A stretch of DNA of 64,000 nt from Desulfovibrio sp. (GTDB taxonomy: Bacteria; Desulfobacterota; Desulfovibrionia; Desulfovibrionales; Desulfovibrionaceae). Under the pieces are notes generated by a model, which saw nothing but the letters and a program-made list of their open reading frames with translations, was not told the DNA's origin and ran no database searches. A program made the position numbers and the translations under genes. Location: positions 1 to 64,000 of the forward strand of contig JAISLI010000003.1 of NCBI GenBank assembly GCA_031291035.1. The letters are read 5' to 3'. Below are positions 62,111-64,000 of this stretch, piece by piece. The stretch's first letter is position 1; every line of letters begins with the position of its first letter.

Positions 62111-62770
62111 TTATGCGTAGTCTCCGCTGTATTCGACAAGCGTCGCGCTTTCTATAAAATCCGCCGAAGTGAAAGGTTCCATGAACTGCGTCTGATTGCG
62201 TGTTACCCTCACTTCCAGGGTCAGTTCCGCCAGCCTGCGGGAAATGTTTTTATTTTTCAGTTTATGCCAAACTGGCTTCAGGAGCTTGCGCACAGCGTCA
62301 TCGGCTTCCGGATCATAGCGTAGAATCATCAGAAACGTCCGCTTTTCCTTGCGGATGTAAGTCATGGCAATATAAATCAACCCAATGGACACGGTGCCGA
62401 CAACGGCTACCAGATAGAGCTTTGCCCCGGCAGTCAGACCGGCAGCTGTACTCCAGTACAGAAAGCCGACGTCAAGAGGATCCTTGACAGGCGCCCTGAA
62501 GCGAACAATGGAGAGCGCGCCCACCATGCCGAGGGACAGAACCAGATTTGTTCCGATAGTTACAATTATAAATGCTGTTATCCCGCTCACAATCACAATA
62601 AGCACACCGAAATTATCGCTGTATACAACGCCGCGATAAAAATATCTGTACAGCAAATAAATGACCAGGCCGCATCCCAAAGCTACCGCCATAGTCACCG
62701 CAAGGGTCAGTAACGTCAAATTTTCATGCTGGGAAAGCAGAAACGCTATTTTGCGCAATTCGTCCGTCAT
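62111..62770 (-). CDS. DUF4956 membrane protein
   Basis: Four TM segments, LGMVGALSIVRFRAPVKDPLD motif; sits between CotH and VTC. Confidence 0.9.
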   Translation of the reverse strand: MTDELRKIAFLLSQHENLTLLTLAVTMAVALGCGLVIYLLYRYFYRGVVYSDNFGVLIVIVSGITAFIIVTIGTNLVLSLGMVGALSIVRFRAPVKDPLDVGFLYWSTAAGLTAGAKLYLVAVVGTVSIGLIYIAMTYIRKEKRTFLMILRYDPEADDAVRKLLKPVWHKLKNKNISRRLAELTLEVRVTRNQTQFMEPFTSADFIESATLVEYSGDYA

Positions 62771-62786
62771 ATTTCAGTTCCTTCTG

Positions 62787-64000
62787 TCACCGGACAGCCG
62801 CTGAAGAGAGAATCGCTCCGGACTTGTCCCGGAGATAAACGGTTTCTCCCCTCCTGGGGTTAAAATTCACTTTCAGCTTCAACAGGGCATCCGCATGGCG
62901 GTAACTTTTACCCACAAAATGCACGACTTCTCCGGGGGAGAATGTGATGCCGGCCATGTGCCACTTTTTCGGTTTGTCCGGCTTGTCGCTCAGGTAGAAA
63001 TCTTCCGCGCTCAACGCGACATTGGTTGTATTGCGTAGGGAAAAGCCGCACAGGCCGCCGTTGTCGTAGGCTGTCACAAATTCCAGTGGAGACGGGCTGT
63101 CGCGTGTGACGAGTTTGACTCTGACTTCACCGTTCACGGTGTCGTCCGCCGTCAGGAGCAATTTCTCCCCTTCACGGATTTGCCCGTTGACCTCCCAGTG
63201 CCCGACCGCCTTGTCTCCCGGCAAATCCGGGCTGACCGCAACGGAATTTTCCACAAAATACCAGCCTTGGGGGCTGTTGCCGCGGATGGTGTTCAACTTG
63301 GCCGGACCGTTCACAATCACATGGTACAGGCCGGTATAGCCGAAAAGATCGCGCAACTCCCGCAGAACATGCTCCGGCCGCTTCCGGAAAAAAGCGAGCA
63401 TATTTTCCCTGCCCCGCGCAATGGTTTCCGGCAGCCCCGGCGGACTGTATATTCCATGACGCGCGGCGAATTGTATTTCATGCTGGCTTTCGCCGTTCAG
63501 GGCCTCCATCTCCTTGCGCACATTCTGCTCCGCGAAATGGACAAAAGCCATGTCACACAGGTAATTGGCGAACTTCGCGGCCAGTTCCCGGCGTTTCATC
63601 AAAGCGCCGAACAGGGGGCTTTCCCGCATAATCCTGTGAATGGTGGGCTTGGAAGGGTTGGAAGCCGTATCGTCCATGTCGAACAGGATATAGCGCCAGC
63701 GACCGTCGAGAACGGGAGAAGACGTTGCGTTTTCACCGTAATAACGCCATATTTTGCTGTTGTGATCCGGCCAGTCAGCGTTGTCCGCGTAACATTCCAC
63801 GGCATAGTAAAAAAGCAGATTGTCCACATCCACCCACCGCTCTATGGCGTCCAGGGTGCTGTTGCCGCTATTTCCCAGCGCGCAGGCCCGGATGATTTCA
63901 TCGAACTCCCGGAAAATATACCAGTGCGACAAGTACGGATATTTGTAAGATGGAATGAGCCTGTGGGTTTTGACCTCCAGAATAATGAAGTTGTCTTTCC
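62787..64000 (-). CDS. CotH-family protein (partial; 5' end outside window)
   Basis: Frame continues to window edge: KDNFIILEVKTHRLIPSYKYPYLSHWYIFREF; NLLFYYAVECYADNADWPDHNSKIWRYY; YILFDMDDT. Confidence 0.88.
   Translation of the reverse strand, partial: KDNFIILEVKTHRLIPSYKYPYLSHWYIFREFDEIIRACALGNSGNSTLDAIERWVDVDNLLFYYAVECYADNADWPDHNSKIWRYYGENATSSPVLDGRWRYILFDMDDTASNPSKPTIHRIMRESPLFGALMKRRELAAKFANYLCDMAFVHFAEQNVRKEMEALNGESQHEIQFAARHGIYSPPGLPETIARGRENMLAFFRKRPEHVLRELRDLFGYTGLYHVIVNGPAKLNTIRGNSPQGWYFVENSVAVSPDLPGDKAVGHWEVNGQIREGEKLLLTADDTVNGEVRVKLVTRDSPSPLEFVTAYDNGGLCGFSLRNTTNVALSAEDFYLSDKPDKPKKWHMAGITFSPGEVVHFVGKSYRHADALLKLKVNFNPRRGETVYLRDKSGAILSSAAVR

Noticed and set aside
1-64000. CRISPR arrays, tRNA or rRNA genes
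   Set aside because: No regularly spaced repeat array, rRNA sequence or cloverleaf/TTCRANY-type tRNA signature was noticed; a tRNAscan/CRISPR search would be needed to exclude formally.

Overview
The window is a chromosomal segment of a GC-rich bacterium. Gene content and protein style suggest a Desulfovibrionaceae-like deltaproteobacterium; this is inference. Landmarks, left to right: (1) a metal-homeostasis block with a Zn/Cd/Pb P1B-ATPase, a divergent MerR regulator with two CTATAG-N3-CTATAG operators, a BI-1/YccA protein, and a Zrg-like zinc-uptake operon (DUF2796, ABC ATPase, FtsX-like permease, a DUF3299-ZIP fusion, DUF3299, Fur/Zur); (2) gamma-glutamyltransferase and glnS; (3) a complete S10-spc-alpha ribosomal protein superoperon (rpsJ to rplQ, with secY, map, rpoA); (4) housekeeping genes (mtaB, pgl, valS, thiL, serS, cobU, larE, O-acetylhomoserine sulfhydrylase) mixed with lineage-specific exported proteins and an ornithine-carbamoyltransferase-like protein that has lost its catalytic motifs; (5) a compact, comparatively AT-rich defence island at about 46.1-54.3 kb: a truncated DUF4391 gene, a D12 adenine methyltransferase, an AAA ATPase with TOPRIM-like C-terminal motifs, and type III Mod and Res; (6) argF, a dihydrolipoamide dehydrogenase-like gene, relA/spoT, an orphan HlyD, and a CotH-DUF4956-VTC cluster in which the VTC gene is frameshifted. 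Best candidates for an undescribed system are the five-gene composite type III R-M island and the DUF3299-ZIP fusion in the Zrg-like operon. All family calls come from reading motifs; no database search was run.
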